A DNA stretch of 64,000 nucleotides from Microbacterium ginsengiterrae (lineage in GTDB: Bacteria > Actinomycetota > Actinomycetes > Actinomycetales > Microbacteriaceae): the NCBI RefSeq assembly GCF_014205075.1, contig NZ_JACHMU010000001.1, positions 2,914,001-2,978,000 on the forward strand, in the 5' to 3' direction. Of the stretch, positions 9,642 through 18,283 are shown in pieces (the first letter of the stretch is position 1; the number at the start of each line of letters is the position of its first letter). Both the position numbers and the translations under genes were made by a program. Below the pieces are notes generated by a model that did not search any database, was not told the DNA's origin, and worked only from the letters and a program-made list of their open reading frames with translations.

Positions 9642-9968
9642 TCACTTCCCGTCGAGCGAGAGGTCCTCGGGGATCTCGAACTCGCGGCGCTGCAGTTCTT
9701 CGACGTTGACGTCCTTGAACGTGAGCACGCGGACGGCCTTGACGAAGCGGTCGGCGCGGTAGATGTCCCACACCCACACATCCGCCATCGAGATCTCGAA
9801 GTAGAAGTCGTGCTCCGTGTCGCGGCGGACGACGTTCACCTCGTTGGCGAGATAGAACCGGCGCTCGGTCTCGACGACGTACTGGAACTGCCCGACGACG
9901 TCGCGATACTCGCGGAACAGCGCGAGTTCGAGTTCGCGGTCGTAGTCGTCGAATGCCTCTTCATCCAT
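9642..9968 (-). CDS. DUF2469-family protein
   Basis: 108 aa, acidic, soluble. It matches the small DUF2469 proteins found beside rnhB throughout Actinobacteria: start MDEEAFDDYDRE, many aromatic residues in the middle (FYFEISMADVWVWDIYRAD) and a short charged C-terminus. It starts 20 nt after rnhB and is probably co-transcribed. No function is known to me. Confidence 0.85.
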   Translation of the reverse strand: MDEEAFDDYDRELELALFREYRDVVGQFQYVVETERRFYLANEVNVVRRDTEHDFYFEISMADVWVWDIYRADRFVKAVRVLTFKDVNVEELQRREFEIPEDLSLDGK

Positions 9969-9988
9969 GATGAGTCCATCCTATGAGT

Positions 9989-10648
9989 TCAGAACAGGGT
10001 GGGTGCGTCCGCGATCGCCCACGACGACCGGTGGAAGGGTGACAGACCCGCCTCCCTGATCGCCGCGCGATGCTCAGGGCTCGCGTAGCCCTTGTTCCGA
10101 TCCCACTGGTACGGCGGGTGATCGGAGTGCAGATCGCCCATGTGTCCGTCCCGCGCGACCTTCGCGATGACGGATGCCGCCGAGACGGACGCGCAGTCGC
10201 GGTCGCCCTTGATGACCGAGCGCACCTGCAGCGGCGCGGGGTGCACGCGAGAGACGTAGTCATGGTTCCCGTCGAGGATCACCAGCGCCCCGTCGAGCAG
10301 CGCACCCTGGGCGACGACGGCGTCGATCGCGCGGGATGCCGCGAGCCCGAGCGCGCGCATGATGCCGACCTCGTCGATCTCCGCCGCTGTCGCCCAGCCG
10401 ACCGCCGACGCCTGGACCCAGGCGGCCGCGCGTGCGGCGACGTCCGGCCGTCGCTTCTCGGTGACGAGCTTGGAATCACGAAGGCCCTCCGGCACGCGCC
10501 GGCGCGCACCGGCGGCATCCATCACCGCTGCACCGACGGCCACCGGCCCCGCCAGCGCACCCCTGCCCACCTCGTCGAGCGAGATGATCAGGTCGTACTC
10601 GGCGAGGAGCTTGCGCTCGAGGGTGAGTCGCGGTGCGATGACGGTCAT
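9989..10648 (-). CDS. rnhB: ribonuclease HII
   Basis: Removes ribonucleotides from RNA-DNA hybrids. The start at 10648 (MTVIAPRLTLER) overlaps the lepB stop as ATGA and gives 219 aa; the longer frame lies over lepB. The active-site motif is DEVGRGALAGP (D25, E26), followed by conserved SKLVTEKRR and, near the C-terminus, KGDRDCASVSAASVIAKVARD. The lepB-rnhB-DUF2469 order is typical of Actinobacteria. Confidence 0.95.
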   Translation of the reverse strand: MTVIAPRLTLERKLLAEYDLIISLDEVGRGALAGPVAVGAAVMDAAGARRRVPEGLRDSKLVTEKRRPDVAARAAAWVQASAVGWATAAEIDEVGIMRALGLAASRAIDAVVAQGALLDGALVILDGNHDYVSRVHPAPLQVRSVIKGDRDCASVSAASVIAKVARDGHMGDLHSDHPPYQWDRNKGYASPEHRAAIREAGLSPFHRSSWAIADAPTLF

Positions 10649-11376
10649 TCTTCCGGTTCCGGGACGCCGTTGAACTGTTCGTGGTGACTGTCGATCACGC
10701 CGATGCGGCCGAGCGGCCACGTGGTGAGGAACGCCCTGCCGACGACGTTGTCCAGGGGGACGAATCCGCCGCTGGGAAGGTCCTGGTGCGCGCGGGCGTC
10801 CTGCGAGCGGTCGCGGTTGTCGCCGAGCACCCAGATCGATTCCTCCGGCACGGTGACGTCGAACGGGTCGTTCGAGGCCTGCGTGTCGCCCTCAGGGAGG
10901 TTGAGATACGACAGTTCGTCCACCGGCGCGCCGTTGATCGTGATCTGGCCGAGCGAGTTGCAGCACACGACGTGATCGCCCGGCAGCCCGATCAACCGCT
11001 TCACGAGATGGTCCTCGCTGTCGGAGGAGGAGAGTCCGATGAGGGTCAGCAGCCCGTCGAACCACTCGAGGACCACGGGCCGCGGCGGCTGCTTCGGTGT
11101 GACGGGCAGCCACCCACCAGGGTCGGCGAAGACGACGACATCGCCACGGGAGTAACCGCTCCATCGGGGCGTGAGTTCGTCCACGAGGATCCGGTCGTTC
11201 ACCAGAAGGGTCTTCTCCATGGACGCCGACGGGATGTAGAACGACCGCACGACGAACGTCTTGACGAGGAACGACACCAGGGCCGCGATCACGATGATCA
11301 CGAGCACGTCGCGGAGGAAGATCCAGAATCCGCGCCTCGGCTTGCTCGGCACGTCCGGGGCGGATTCAGTCGTCAT
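10645..11376 (-). CDS. lepB: signal peptidase I
   Basis: Membrane serine protease that cleaves secretory signal peptides. It is 243 aa. One transmembrane helix spans about 18-40. The catalytic serine lies in IPSASMEKTL (S52) and the general-base lysine in HLVKRLIGLPGD (K126). The box E motif LGDNRDRSQDAR is near the C-terminus. The gene follows rplS after a terminator and overlaps rnhB by 4 bp. Confidence 0.95.
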   Translation of the reverse strand: MTTESAPDVPSKPRRGFWIFLRDVLVIIVIAALVSFLVKTFVVRSFYIPSASMEKTLLVNDRILVDELTPRWSGYSRGDVVVFADPGGWLPVTPKQPPRPVVLEWFDGLLTLIGLSSSDSEDHLVKRLIGLPGDHVVCCNSLGQITINGAPVDELSYLNLPEGDTQASNDPFDVTVPEESIWVLGDNRDRSQDARAHQDLPSGGFVPLDNVVGRAFLTTWPLGRIGVIDSHHEQFNGVPEPEE

Positions 11377-11448
11377 CGCATTCCTTCATGGGGTCATCGG
11401 GCCGTGCACCGACGGCACCTTCAAGGTTCGCACACTCCGAAGAGAACA

Positions 11449-11481
11449 AAGCACCCCGGGACGCTGTGTCCCGGGGTGCTT
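11449..11481 (-). terminator. intrinsic terminator after rplS
   Basis: A perfect 13-bp GC-rich stem (11449-11461 with 11469-11481) with a 7-nt loop is followed on the minus strand by a T-rich run. It lies 17 nt after the rplS stop and should limit read-through into lepB. Confidence 0.88.
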
Positions 11482-11497
11482 CGTGAATACGACGCGA

Positions 11498-11845
11498 TCA
11501 GTTGTCGCGCTTCTCCTTGATCTTCGCCTTCTTGCCGCGCAGGTTGCGGAGGTAGTAGAGCTTCGCGCGTCGCACGTCACCGCGGGTGACGACCTCGATG
11601 TGGTCGATCACCGGGGAGTGGACGGGGAAGGTACGCTCGACGCCCACCTGGAAGCTGATCTTGCGGACGGTGAAGGTCTCGCGCACGCCGTCGCCCTGAC
11701 GTCCGAGCACGACGCCCTGGAAGACCTGGATACGGGAGCGGTTGCCCTCGGTGATGTTGACGTGCACCTTGACGGTGTCGCCGGGACGGAACTCGGGAAT
11801 GTCGGAACGGAGCGAAGCCGCGTCGACGGCGTCCAGGATCTGCAT
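11498..11845 (-). CDS. rplS: 50S ribosomal protein L19
   Basis: 115 aa from the ATG at 11845, after a GAGAGA ribosome site. It is a beta-barrel ribosomal protein at the subunit interface. The family sequence is clear: [42 protein letters not shown] and the basic [16 protein letters not shown] end. The usual upstream partners rpsP, rimM and trmD are not here. The gene instead follows a 165-bp gap that must hold its own promoter. Confidence 0.96.
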   Translation of the reverse strand: MQILDAVDAASLRSDIPEFRPGDTVKVHVNITEGNRSRIQVFQGVVLGRQGDGVRETFTVRKISFQVGVERTFPVHSPVIDHIEVVTRGDVRRAKLYYLRNLRGKKAKIKEKRDN

Positions 11846-12010
11846 GATCGTCTCTCTCTGCACTCGCCACAGGTCGGATGCATGAATATGGAAGGAATAC
11901 GTAAGTGTGTGCTGAACGGCGCATGAAACGCACGCGGACTCCCCTGAGGCAGAGTCGGTCACGGCACAAAGACCCATTCTGTCATGGATCCGGCATCCCA
12001 CCAAAACGCC

Positions 12011-12505
12011 TCAGTGCTCGGAGGTGGGCTTCTCCTTGATGACGAACACGTCGTCCACGACGGGCGTCGCGCGCGATGGCCCGGACTCCGCGTCGACCAT
12101 CGGCGTCCGCATGAATCGGATGCCGCCTCCGGCTGTCCGCGCCTCCCCCCACAGCTGCCACAGCTGCAGCCAGAACAGACCGATCGCGGCCGCGATCGCG
12201 CCGGCGAGGAGCAGCGGGAACCATGTCTGCGGGTAGAAACCGATCGCGATCGTGAGGACGTGCCAGACGCCGAACCCGAGCACGTCCCACCACGAGGCCA
12301 TCCGCGTCTCACGCGCCGACGGACGCGCACGCTGCAGCAGCGTGAGCACGATCTGGCCGACGAAGACAGAGGGCACCGCGATGAACAGCACCCACAGCAG
12401 CGCCCAGCCGCCTGCACCGGTCACGACCCAGCCGATCAGCAACCACAGGGGCAGCACGACTGCCGCCGGGAAGAGCCAGCGGTAGAAAGCCGATCGCAAC
12501 CACAT
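12011..12505 (-). CDS. small integral membrane protein, unknown function
   Basis: 164 aa from the ATG at 12505. There are four hydrophobic segments at about 8-28, 33-55, 80-98 and 102-125, then a polar tail of about 35 residues ending in a charged VIKEKPTSEH. I recognise no catalytic motif and no named family. It is divergent from map, with a shared 99-bp promoter gap. It could be an MFS-unrelated helper of envelope biology, but nothing in the sequence says so. Confidence 0.7.
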   Translation of the reverse strand: MWLRSAFYRWLFPAAVVLPLWLLIGWVVTGAGGWALLWVLFIAVPSVFVGQIVLTLLQRARPSARETRMASWWDVLGFGVWHVLTIAIGFYPQTWFPLLLAGAIAAAIGLFWLQLWQLWGEARTAGGGIRFMRTPMVDAESGPSRATPVVDDVFVIKEKPTSEH

Positions 12506-12604
12506 GATCCGATCGTATTCGCCGTCAGCGGTTCTCGGTCGGGTGTTCGCTGTGAGCTGTGCCCGGTGATCATCAGGGAGAATGGAGGAGACGAGAGGAA
12601 CACC

Positions 12605-13387
12605 ATGATCGAACTGCGCACCCCTGCCGAGATCGACGAGATGCGCGCGGCGGGCCGTTTCGTCGCCGAGACACTGGCGACGCTGCGCGATGAGACGAAG
12701 GTGGGCACCAACCTGCTGACGATCGACCGCAAGGCGCACGACCTCATCCGCAAGGTCGGAGCGGAGTCGTGCTACATCGACTACGCACCCTCATTCGGCA
12801 ACGGTCCGTTCGGCAAGGTGATCTGCACCTCGATCAACGACGCCGTGCTGCACGGACTCCCCCACGACTACACGCTGCGTGACGGCGACCTCGTGTCCCT
12901 CGACTTCGCCGTGGCCGTCGACGGCTGGGTCGCCGACTCGGCGGTCTCCTTCGTCGTCGGAACGCCGAGGGACGAGGACCTCCGTCTCATCGAGACGACC
13001 GAACGCGCCCTCGACGCGGCGATCGCCGCCGCGACCGTCGGCAACCGCATCGGCGACATCTCCGCCGCGGTCGCCGCCGTCGCCCACGGGGAGGGCTACT
13101 CGATCAACACCGACTTCGGCGGACACGGCGTCGGTCGCACCATGCACGGCGACCCGCACGTGGCCAACGACGGAAAGCCGGGTCGCGGCTTCCCGCTGCG
13201 CTCCGGCCTCGTCCTCGCCCTCGAGCCGTGGTTCCTCGCCACGACCGACGAGCTGCGCACGGATGAGGACGGCTGGACGCTGCGCAGCGCAGACGGATCG
13301 CGCGGCGCGCACTCCGAGCACACCGTGGCGATCACCGAGGACGGTCCGATCGTGCTCACCGATCGCAGCTTCCTCGGCGTCAAGTAG
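12605..13387 (+). CDS. map: methionine aminopeptidase, type I
   Basis: Removes the N-terminal methionine from nascent proteins. It is 260 aa from the ATG at 12605, which follows a GAGAGGA ribosome site; the long open frame upstream is antisense to the previous gene. The five metal ligands are visible: D100, D111, H174, E207 and E238 (in LVSLDF, VADSAVSF, GGHGVGR, LALEPWF and SEHTVAI). No zinc-finger extension is present. It stands alone as a single-gene unit. Confidence 0.95.
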   Translation: MIELRTPAEIDEMRAAGRFVAETLATLRDETKVGTNLLTIDRKAHDLIRKVGAESCYIDYAPSFGNGPFGKVICTSINDAVLHGLPHDYTLRDGDLVSLDFAVAVDGWVADSAVSFVVGTPRDEDLRLIETTERALDAAIAAATVGNRIGDISAAVAAVAHGEGYSINTDFGGHGVGRTMHGDPHVANDGKPGRGFPLRSGLVLALEPWFLATTDELRTDEDGWTLRSADGSRGAHSEHTVAITEDGPIVLTDRSFLGVK

Positions 13388-13390
13388 CCG

Positions 13391-13825
13391 CTAGACCGCG
13401 CGCTCCCATGAGGACGGCGGGCCGGCGACGAGGCGGAAGCTCGGGTGGGGCGCTGGGGCCGTGACGTCCGCCCAGCGGGCGAGCACCTCGGGGCTGCGCG
13501 CGGCGAGCTTCGTACGCAGATGCGCCCACTCCAGCGCCATCTGCCCGTCGGTCACATCGATGACCGGGACGACGACGTCGCGAGTGCGGATCCGGGTGCG
13601 GTCGAACCGATAGCCGCGGGCATCCGCCTCGCCCGCGAGGGCCTCGAGGTATGCGCCGACGGACGCGACCGGATCCTGCTGCGCCTGGAATCGCTGCAGT
13701 TGCGGGTGCCGCGTGTATCCCTTGGTCTCGCCGCACAGGACCTTCTGCGCGAGAAGCGTCTCCCGCCAGCAGGCGATGAGCGCCTGACGGTCGAGATACC
13801 TCGGGTGCACCGACCAGATCCTCAT
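13391..13825 (-). CDS. Pyr_excise-family (T4 endonuclease V-like) DNA glycosylase
   Basis: 144 aa. The N-terminus MRIWSVHPRYLDRQ, the following LIACWRETLLAQKVL and GYTRHPQLQRF are the hallmark of the pyrimidine-dimer glycosylase (T4 DenV-related) family found sporadically in bacteria. T4 enzyme uses its N-terminal threonine amine and Glu23; here the residue after Met is Arg, so the bacterial branch may differ in chemistry or substrate. It overlaps the preceding methyltransferase stop as ATGA and ends 3 nt from convergent map. Confidence 0.75.
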   Translation of the reverse strand: MRIWSVHPRYLDRQALIACWRETLLAQKVLCGETKGYTRHPQLQRFQAQQDPVASVGAYLEALAGEADARGYRFDRTRIRTRDVVVPVIDVTDGQMALEWAHLRTKLAARSPEVLARWADVTAPAPHPSFRLVAGPPSSWERAV

Positions 13826-14574
13826 GAGGACACCTCGTCCGCGACGTAGACGAAGACGTCGGTGATGATCGGCAGCGTGAACGCGTCGCGGCCGTCCGTC
13901 TCCGGGTCGGTGTCGAGGATCCTCTCGACCTCGGCGACCATGGCCGAGCGGGTGTCCTCGTCCGCAGCCAGGAAGCTGCTGACGGTCAGCCAGCGGGCGA
14001 CGTAGTCGTCGCGGGTGATCCGCTCGGTCCAGCGGATCTCATGACGGCCTCGGAAGGCGAAGCCGGGGAGCCCCTGCGCGGCGGATGCCGTCGTGGCATC
14101 CTCACCGGTCACCACAGCAGGGTGCGCGACCCGATGGCACGCGCGGTCCCAGGCGCACGACGGGTCGGAGCGGTTCCAGAGCAGGCCCAGAACGCCGCCG
14201 GGGACGAGCACCCGCCGGATCTCGGCGCATGCGGCGTCCCGATCGAACCAGTGGAACGCCTGCGCGACGGTCACCGCATCCAGTCCTCCATCCGGGAGGG
14301 GGATGCTCTCCGCACCACCGATCAGCGCTTCGACGCGCGGGAGCTTGGCGCGGAGCACATCCAGCATCGCGCGGGAGGGCTCGACCGCCACCACGCGCGA
14401 GGCACGAGGGATCAGCAGCTCGGTGAACTTGCCCGTGCCCGCTCCGAGGTCGAGGACGGCGCCCACGGGTTCGGGGAGGATGGTCTCCGCTGCCGACTCG
14501 GGGAACCCGGGACGGTAGCGGTCGTACTCCTCGCCGACGCCCTCGAACGCCTGCGCCAGTCGCTGATCCACCAT
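13822..14574 (-). CDS. class I SAM-dependent methyltransferase
   Basis: 250 aa. Motif I is VLDLGAGTGKFT (about 40-51), followed by VVAVEPS, the IPLPDGGLDAVTVAQAFHWF motif, and RVLVPGGVLGLLWN. This pattern is typical of the Methyltransf_11 group, which acts on small molecules or lipids; the substrate cannot be told. Its stop overlaps the glycosylase start by 4 bp, so the two are made together. Confidence 0.8.
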   Translation of the reverse strand: MVDQRLAQAFEGVGEEYDRYRPGFPESAAETILPEPVGAVLDLGAGTGKFTELLIPRASRVVAVEPSRAMLDVLRAKLPRVEALIGGAESIPLPDGGLDAVTVAQAFHWFDRDAACAEIRRVLVPGGVLGLLWNRSDPSCAWDRACHRVAHPAVVTGEDATTASAAQGLPGFAFRGRHEIRWTERITRDDYVARWLTVSSFLAADEDTRSAMVAEVERILDTDPETDGRDAFTLPIITDVFVYVADEVSS

Positions 14575-14620
14575 GCTTCGACGCTAACAGGCCGGCACAC
14601 GAGTGCCCGACGCTCCGCGG

Positions 14621-16219
14621 CTACGCGAGCTCGATGAGCTCCTGGTACTCCTGGCTCCAGATGTCCTCGACACCGTCGGGCAGGATGAGCACGCGCTCGG
14701 GGTTGAGCGACTGCACCGCCCCGGGATCGTGCGAGACGAGCACGACCGCGCCCTCGTAGTGCGCGAGGGCCCCGAGGATCTCCTCACGGGAGGCCGGGTC
14801 GAGGTTGTTCGTCGGCTCGTCAAGGAGCAGCAGGTTCGCGGAGGAGACGACGAGAGTCGCCAGCGACAGTCGCGTCTTCTCGCCACCGGAGAGCACACCG
14901 GCCGGCTTGAGCACGTCGTCGCCGGTGAACAGGAACGATCCGAGCACCTTGCGGGCCTCGGTCTCGGTGATGTGCGGTGCGGCGGAGACCATGTTCTCCA
15001 GCACCGAGCGGTTGACGTCGAGGTTCTCGTGCTCCTGCGCGTAGTACCCGACCTTGAGGCCGTGGCCCGGCTCGAGCTGTCCGGTGTCCGGCTGATCGAC
15101 GCCGGCGAGCATGCGCAGCAGCGTCGTCTTGCCTGCACCGTTGAGGCCGAGCACCACGACCTTCGATCCGCGGTCGATCGCCAGGTCGACGTCGGTGAAG
15201 ATCTCCAGCGACCCGTAGGACTTCGACAGTCCGGATGCCATCAGCGGGGTCTTTCCGCACGGCGCCGGCTTCGGGAACCGGAGCTTCGCGACGCGATCGA
15301 CCTCGCGGACCTCGTCGAGCCCGGCGAGCAGCTTCTCGGCGCGCGCGACCATCTGGTGAGCCGCGGCCGCCTTCGACGCCTTGGCACCGAATCTGGCCGC
15401 CTGCATCTGCAGCTGCGTGGCCTTCTTCTCGGCGTTGGCGCGCTCCTTCTTGCGGCGCTCCTCATCCGCCACCCGCTGACGCAGGTAGTTCTTCCAGTTC
15501 ATGTTGTAGATGTCGATGCACTGGCGGTTCGCGTCCAGGTAGAACACCCGGTTGACCGTCTCCCCGACGAGTTCCACATCGTGGCTGATGACGATCAGAC
15601 CGCCCTTGTAGCCCTTGAGGAACTCGCGCAGCCACACGACACTGTCCGCATCGAGGTGGTTGGTCGGCTCGTCGAGGATCATCGTCTGCGCGTCCGAGAA
15701 GAGGATGCGGGCGAGCTCGATGCGGCGACGCTGACCACCCGAGAGGGTCTTCAGCGGCTGGTCGAGGATGCGGTCGGGCAGGGAGAGGTTGTTGGCGATG
15801 GATGCCGCCTCCGCCTCGGCCGCGTACCCGCCGAGGGCCTCGAAGCGCTCCGTGAAGTTCGCGAACTTGCGCATCGCCTTCTCCGCCACGGCGGGGTCGG
15901 CCGAGGCCATGTCCTCGGCCGCCTTCGCGAGGCCGAGCTGGATCGTACCGAGCCCTCGGGCGTCGAGGATGCGGGTGCGGGCGAGCATCTCGGGGTCACC
16001 GGAGCGCGGGTCCTGCGGCAGGTATCCGAGCTCGCCGGACTTGGTCACCTTGCCCCCGGAGGGCAGCGCGTCACCGGCGAGCACCTTCGTGAGCGTGGTC
16101 TTCCCCGCGCCGTTGCGGCCGACGAGGCCGATCTTGTCGCCATCGGCGACGCGGAACGTCACGTCCTGCATCAGCAGGCGGGCGCCCACGCGAATCTCGA
16201 GGTCGTGCACGGCGAGCAC
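14621..16219 (-). CDS. ABC-F family ATPase (translation factor / ribosome protection type)
   Basis: 532 aa with two ABC ATPase domains on one chain and no membrane segments, the ABC-F layout. Domain 1 shows GRNGAGKTT near 34 and SGGQRRRIELAR followed by LDEPTNHLD. An ABC-F linker rich in Arg and Lys (about 240-305) follows. Domain 2 shows GLNGAGKTT and LSGGEKTRLSLA followed by LDEPTNNLD. There is no Uup-type C-terminal coiled coil. ABC-F proteins act at the ribosomal E site. The start is a GTG. The promoter is notable for a long palindrome (see 16242-16274). Confidence 0.9.
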   Translation of the reverse strand: MLAVHDLEIRVGARLLMQDVTFRVADGDKIGLVGRNGAGKTTLTKVLAGDALPSGGKVTKSGELGYLPQDPRSGDPEMLARTRILDARGLGTIQLGLAKAAEDMASADPAVAEKAMRKFANFTERFEALGGYAAEAEAASIANNLSLPDRILDQPLKTLSGGQRRRIELARILFSDAQTMILDEPTNHLDADSVVWLREFLKGYKGGLIVISHDVELVGETVNRVFYLDANRQCIDIYNMNWKNYLRQRVADEERRKKERANAEKKATQLQMQAARFGAKASKAAAAHQMVARAEKLLAGLDEVREVDRVAKLRFPKPAPCGKTPLMASGLSKSYGSLEIFTDVDLAIDRGSKVVVLGLNGAGKTTLLRMLAGVDQPDTGQLEPGHGLKVGYYAQEHENLDVNRSVLENMVSAAPHITETEARKVLGSFLFTGDDVLKPAGVLSGGEKTRLSLATLVVSSANLLLLDEPTNNLDPASREEILGALAHYEGAVVLVSHDPGAVQSLNPERVLILPDGVEDIWSQEYQELIELA

Positions 16220-16241
16220 AGCGGAAGTCCGTTTCTTCAGG

Positions 16242-16274
16242 GGGAGGCGGCCGAACGGCCAGCCTCCCAGTATA
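16242..16274 (-). promoter_or_regulatory. ABC-F gene promoter with adjoining palindrome
   Basis: On the minus strand a good -10 box, TATACT, lies at 16269-16274. Directly next to it is an interrupted palindrome: 7-bp outer arms (16242-16248 with 16262-16268) and 5-bp inner arms (16249-16253 with 16256-16260) around a 2-nt centre. It would cover the transcription start, the position expected of a repressor operator. No clear -35 box is seen. Confidence 0.5.
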
Positions 16275-16312
16275 GATCGGCCTGCGGCTGTCGATGCGCG
16301 CCCCCAAGACCC

Positions 16313-16344
16313 CTCTCAGGTATGACCCCGTCGATACCTGAGAG
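16313..16344. promoter_or_regulatory. inverted repeat upstream of dedA-histidine kinase-regulator operon
   Basis: A perfect 11-bp inverted repeat (16313-16323 with 16334-16344) has a 10-bp spacer. Its centre is about 54 bp upstream of the predicted transcription start at 16383, just upstream of the -35 region. That is the usual place for an activator site, so it is a candidate autoregulatory site for the response regulator encoded downstream. Confidence 0.5.
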
Positions 16345-16370
16345 TGATGTGCGCGGACATGCCCGATCCG

Positions 16371-16376
16371 TAGGTT
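16371..16376 (+). promoter_or_regulatory. -10 box of the DedA/two-component operon
   Basis: TAGGTT is followed by exactly 6 nt and then the GTG start at 16383. With the normal 6-7 nt from -10 to +1 this predicts a leaderless transcript. Confidence 0.5.
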
Positions 16377-16382
16377 CGCCTG

Positions 16383-17063
16383 GTGGACATCATCAACGAG
16401 CTCATCCTGCAGGCCGCCACCTCTCCGTGGCTGTATCTGATCATGTTCGCGACGGCCGTGATCGACGGCTTCTTCCCGCCGATCCCCAGCGAATCGGTGC
16501 TGGTCGCGGCCGCCGCGGTGGCGGCATCGGCGTCGGATGGCACGAACCTCGTCCTGCTCGGCGCCGTCGCAGCCGCCGGCGCGATGATCGGCGACAACAT
16601 CGCCTACACCATCGGACGATCCGTCGGCACGACGCGGTTCGCCTGGATGCGCCGCCCCCGGGTGGCTGCGGCCTTCGATCGTGCACGGCTCACGCTCACA
16701 CGCAGCGGGGCGCCGCTCATCCTCGGTGCCCGCTACATCCCCGTGGGGAGGGTCGTCGTCAACATGTCCGCGGGCGCTCTGGGCTACTCATGGCGCCGTT
16801 TCCTTCCCCTCAGCGCGGTCGGCGGAGTCGGCTGGGCCCTGTACAGCATCGGCATCGGCATCCTCGCCGGTCACTGGCTGACCGACCAGCCGCTGCTCAG
16901 CGCGGTCTTCGGGGTCACCTTCGCGATCCTTCTCGGTGTGGTCATCGACCGGATCACGACCCTGCGTCGTCGCCGTCGTGAAAGGCTCGAGACGGTGGCA
17001 CCGCAGGATGCCCCCGCGATCAGCGCTTCCGCCTCCCCCGAGATGGAAGGATGTCTCCCATGA
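16383..17063 (+). CDS. DedA/VTT-domain membrane protein
   Basis: 226 aa. It has several transmembrane segments (about 13-30, 38-65, 110-130, 135-165 and 170-192) and the DedA features: FFPPIPSE near 29, GAMIGDNIAYTIGR near 71 and the amphipathic GARYIPVGRVVVNMSAG near 114. DedA proteins are implicated in lipid-carrier flipping and membrane homeostasis. The GTG start sits 6 nt after a -10 box. The stop overlaps the histidine kinase start as ATGA, linking it to envelope-stress sensing. Confidence 0.85.
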   Translation: MDIINELILQAATSPWLYLIMFATAVIDGFFPPIPSESVLVAAAAVAASASDGTNLVLLGAVAAAGAMIGDNIAYTIGRSVGTTRFAWMRRPRVAAAFDRARLTLTRSGAPLILGARYIPVGRVVVNMSAGALGYSWRRFLPLSAVGGVGWALYSIGIGILAGHWLTDQPLLSAVFGVTFAILLGVVIDRITTLRRRRRERLETVAPQDAPAISASASPEMEGCLP

Positions 17064-18283
17064 CAGCCAAGAGGCAGCGGAAGCAGCCGTCGACGCGACG
17101 GCGTCTCTGGGCTCGAGACCGCACCACCACGATGCTGATCGTCCTCGGTGGACTCGCCGTCGTCCTCTACGCGATCCTCGTGCCGGTCCACGCCGCCATC
17201 TACGGCGCCCCTGTCGCCGTGACCATGGCGCTCGGACTCGCCGCCGTCGGCGCGCCCGTCCTGTCGGTGCGGTTCCCCCAGGTCGCCATCCTGCTCTTCA
17301 CCGTCGCGGCCCTCCTCATCCCGCTGATGGTCTCCCGGGAGACGTCGCTCGACGCCCCGTGGCCGTGGTCGGTGCCGATGCTCATCACCTTCGCCGTGCA
17401 GGTCGCCGCCATCACGTTCCGGCACGGCTGGCGGAAGGGACTCGTCCAGTTCGTCGTCGGCACGCTGGCCGGGTTCACGGCAGCGGTGATGCTGCCCACC
17501 ATCCCCAGCGGCAATTCGCTGATCGTCACTTCGTCGGTCGTGGCGGGGATCTATGTGCTGGCGGTGCTGCTCGCCGGGCGCCTGCGCCTCGGCGACGAGC
17601 TCAGCCGCGAACGCGCGCTCACCGCTCAGGAGCAGGCCAAGCGCGAACTCGTCGAGGAGCGCACCCGTATCGCCCGTGAACTGCACGATGTCGTCGCCCA
17701 CAGCATGTCCCTGATCCAGGTGCAGGCGTCGACCGCCCGATACCGGGTGTCCGACCTGACTGAGGAGGCTGCCGGCGAGTTCGACGACATCGCGTCGACA
17801 GCGCGATCCGCGCTCACCGAGATGCGGCGCATCCTCGGTGTCCTCCGCACCGAGGACCAGGTGGCCGAGCTCGCGCCCCAACGCGGCATCGATGACATCC
17901 CCGAGCTCGTCGAGACCACCAGACGGGCGGGTGCACGCGTGTCGCTGAGCCAGTCGGTCAGTGACACCGTCTCGGCGGCCACGCACCTGACCGTCTACCG
18001 GATCACGCAGGAGGCGCTGAGCAACGCCGTCCGTCATGCGCCCGGATCGCCCATCTCGGTGACCGTGACCGCAGACGCCGACGACGTCGCGGTCACGGTC
18101 CGCAACGACCACGACGGGGCCCCAGACACGGCCACGCGCGGACACGGCCTTCGTGGCATGAACGAGCGCGCGGAGCTGGTCGGCGGTACGGTGTCAGCCG
18201 GACCGCGTCCGGACGGCTCATGGGTCGTGGCCGCGCGAGTCCCCCGCCACCCCCCTGCCCCGCACTCGGAAGGACCCCAGTGA
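17060..18283 (+). CDS. sensor histidine kinase, HisKA_3 (NarL-partner) type
   Basis: 407 aa from the ATG at 17060, 8 nt after AAGGA and overlapping the DedA stop. The first ~175 residues hold about five transmembrane helices with no large outer domain. The dimerisation/phosphoacceptor helix has RIARELHDVVAHSMS with H209, and a short HATPase domain with NAVRHA, then the GHGLRGMNERAELVGG box. This design senses signals in or at the membrane. The stop overlaps the next gene as GTGA, so kinase and regulator are made together. Confidence 0.92.
   Translation: MTAKRQRKQPSTRRRLWARDRTTTMLIVLGGLAVVLYAILVPVHAAIYGAPVAVTMALGLAAVGAPVLSVRFPQVAILLFTVAALLIPLMVSRETSLDAPWPWSVPMLITFAVQVAAITFRHGWRKGLVQFVVGTLAGFTAAVMLPTIPSGNSLIVTSSVVAGIYVLAVLLAGRLRLGDELSRERALTAQEQAKRELVEERTRIARELHDVVAHSMSLIQVQASTARYRVSDLTEEAAGEFDDIASTARSALTEMRRILGVLRTEDQVAELAPQRGIDDIPELVETTRRAGARVSLSQSVSDTVSAATHLTVYRITQEALSNAVRHAPGSPISVTVTADADDVAVTVRNDHDGAPDTATRGHGLRGMNERAELVGGTVSAGPRPDGSWVVAARVPRHPPAPHSEGPQ

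Noticed and set aside
14603..16981. 792-codon plus-strand frame
   Set aside because: Antisense to the ABC-F gene and it runs across the dedA promoter; no recognisable domain.
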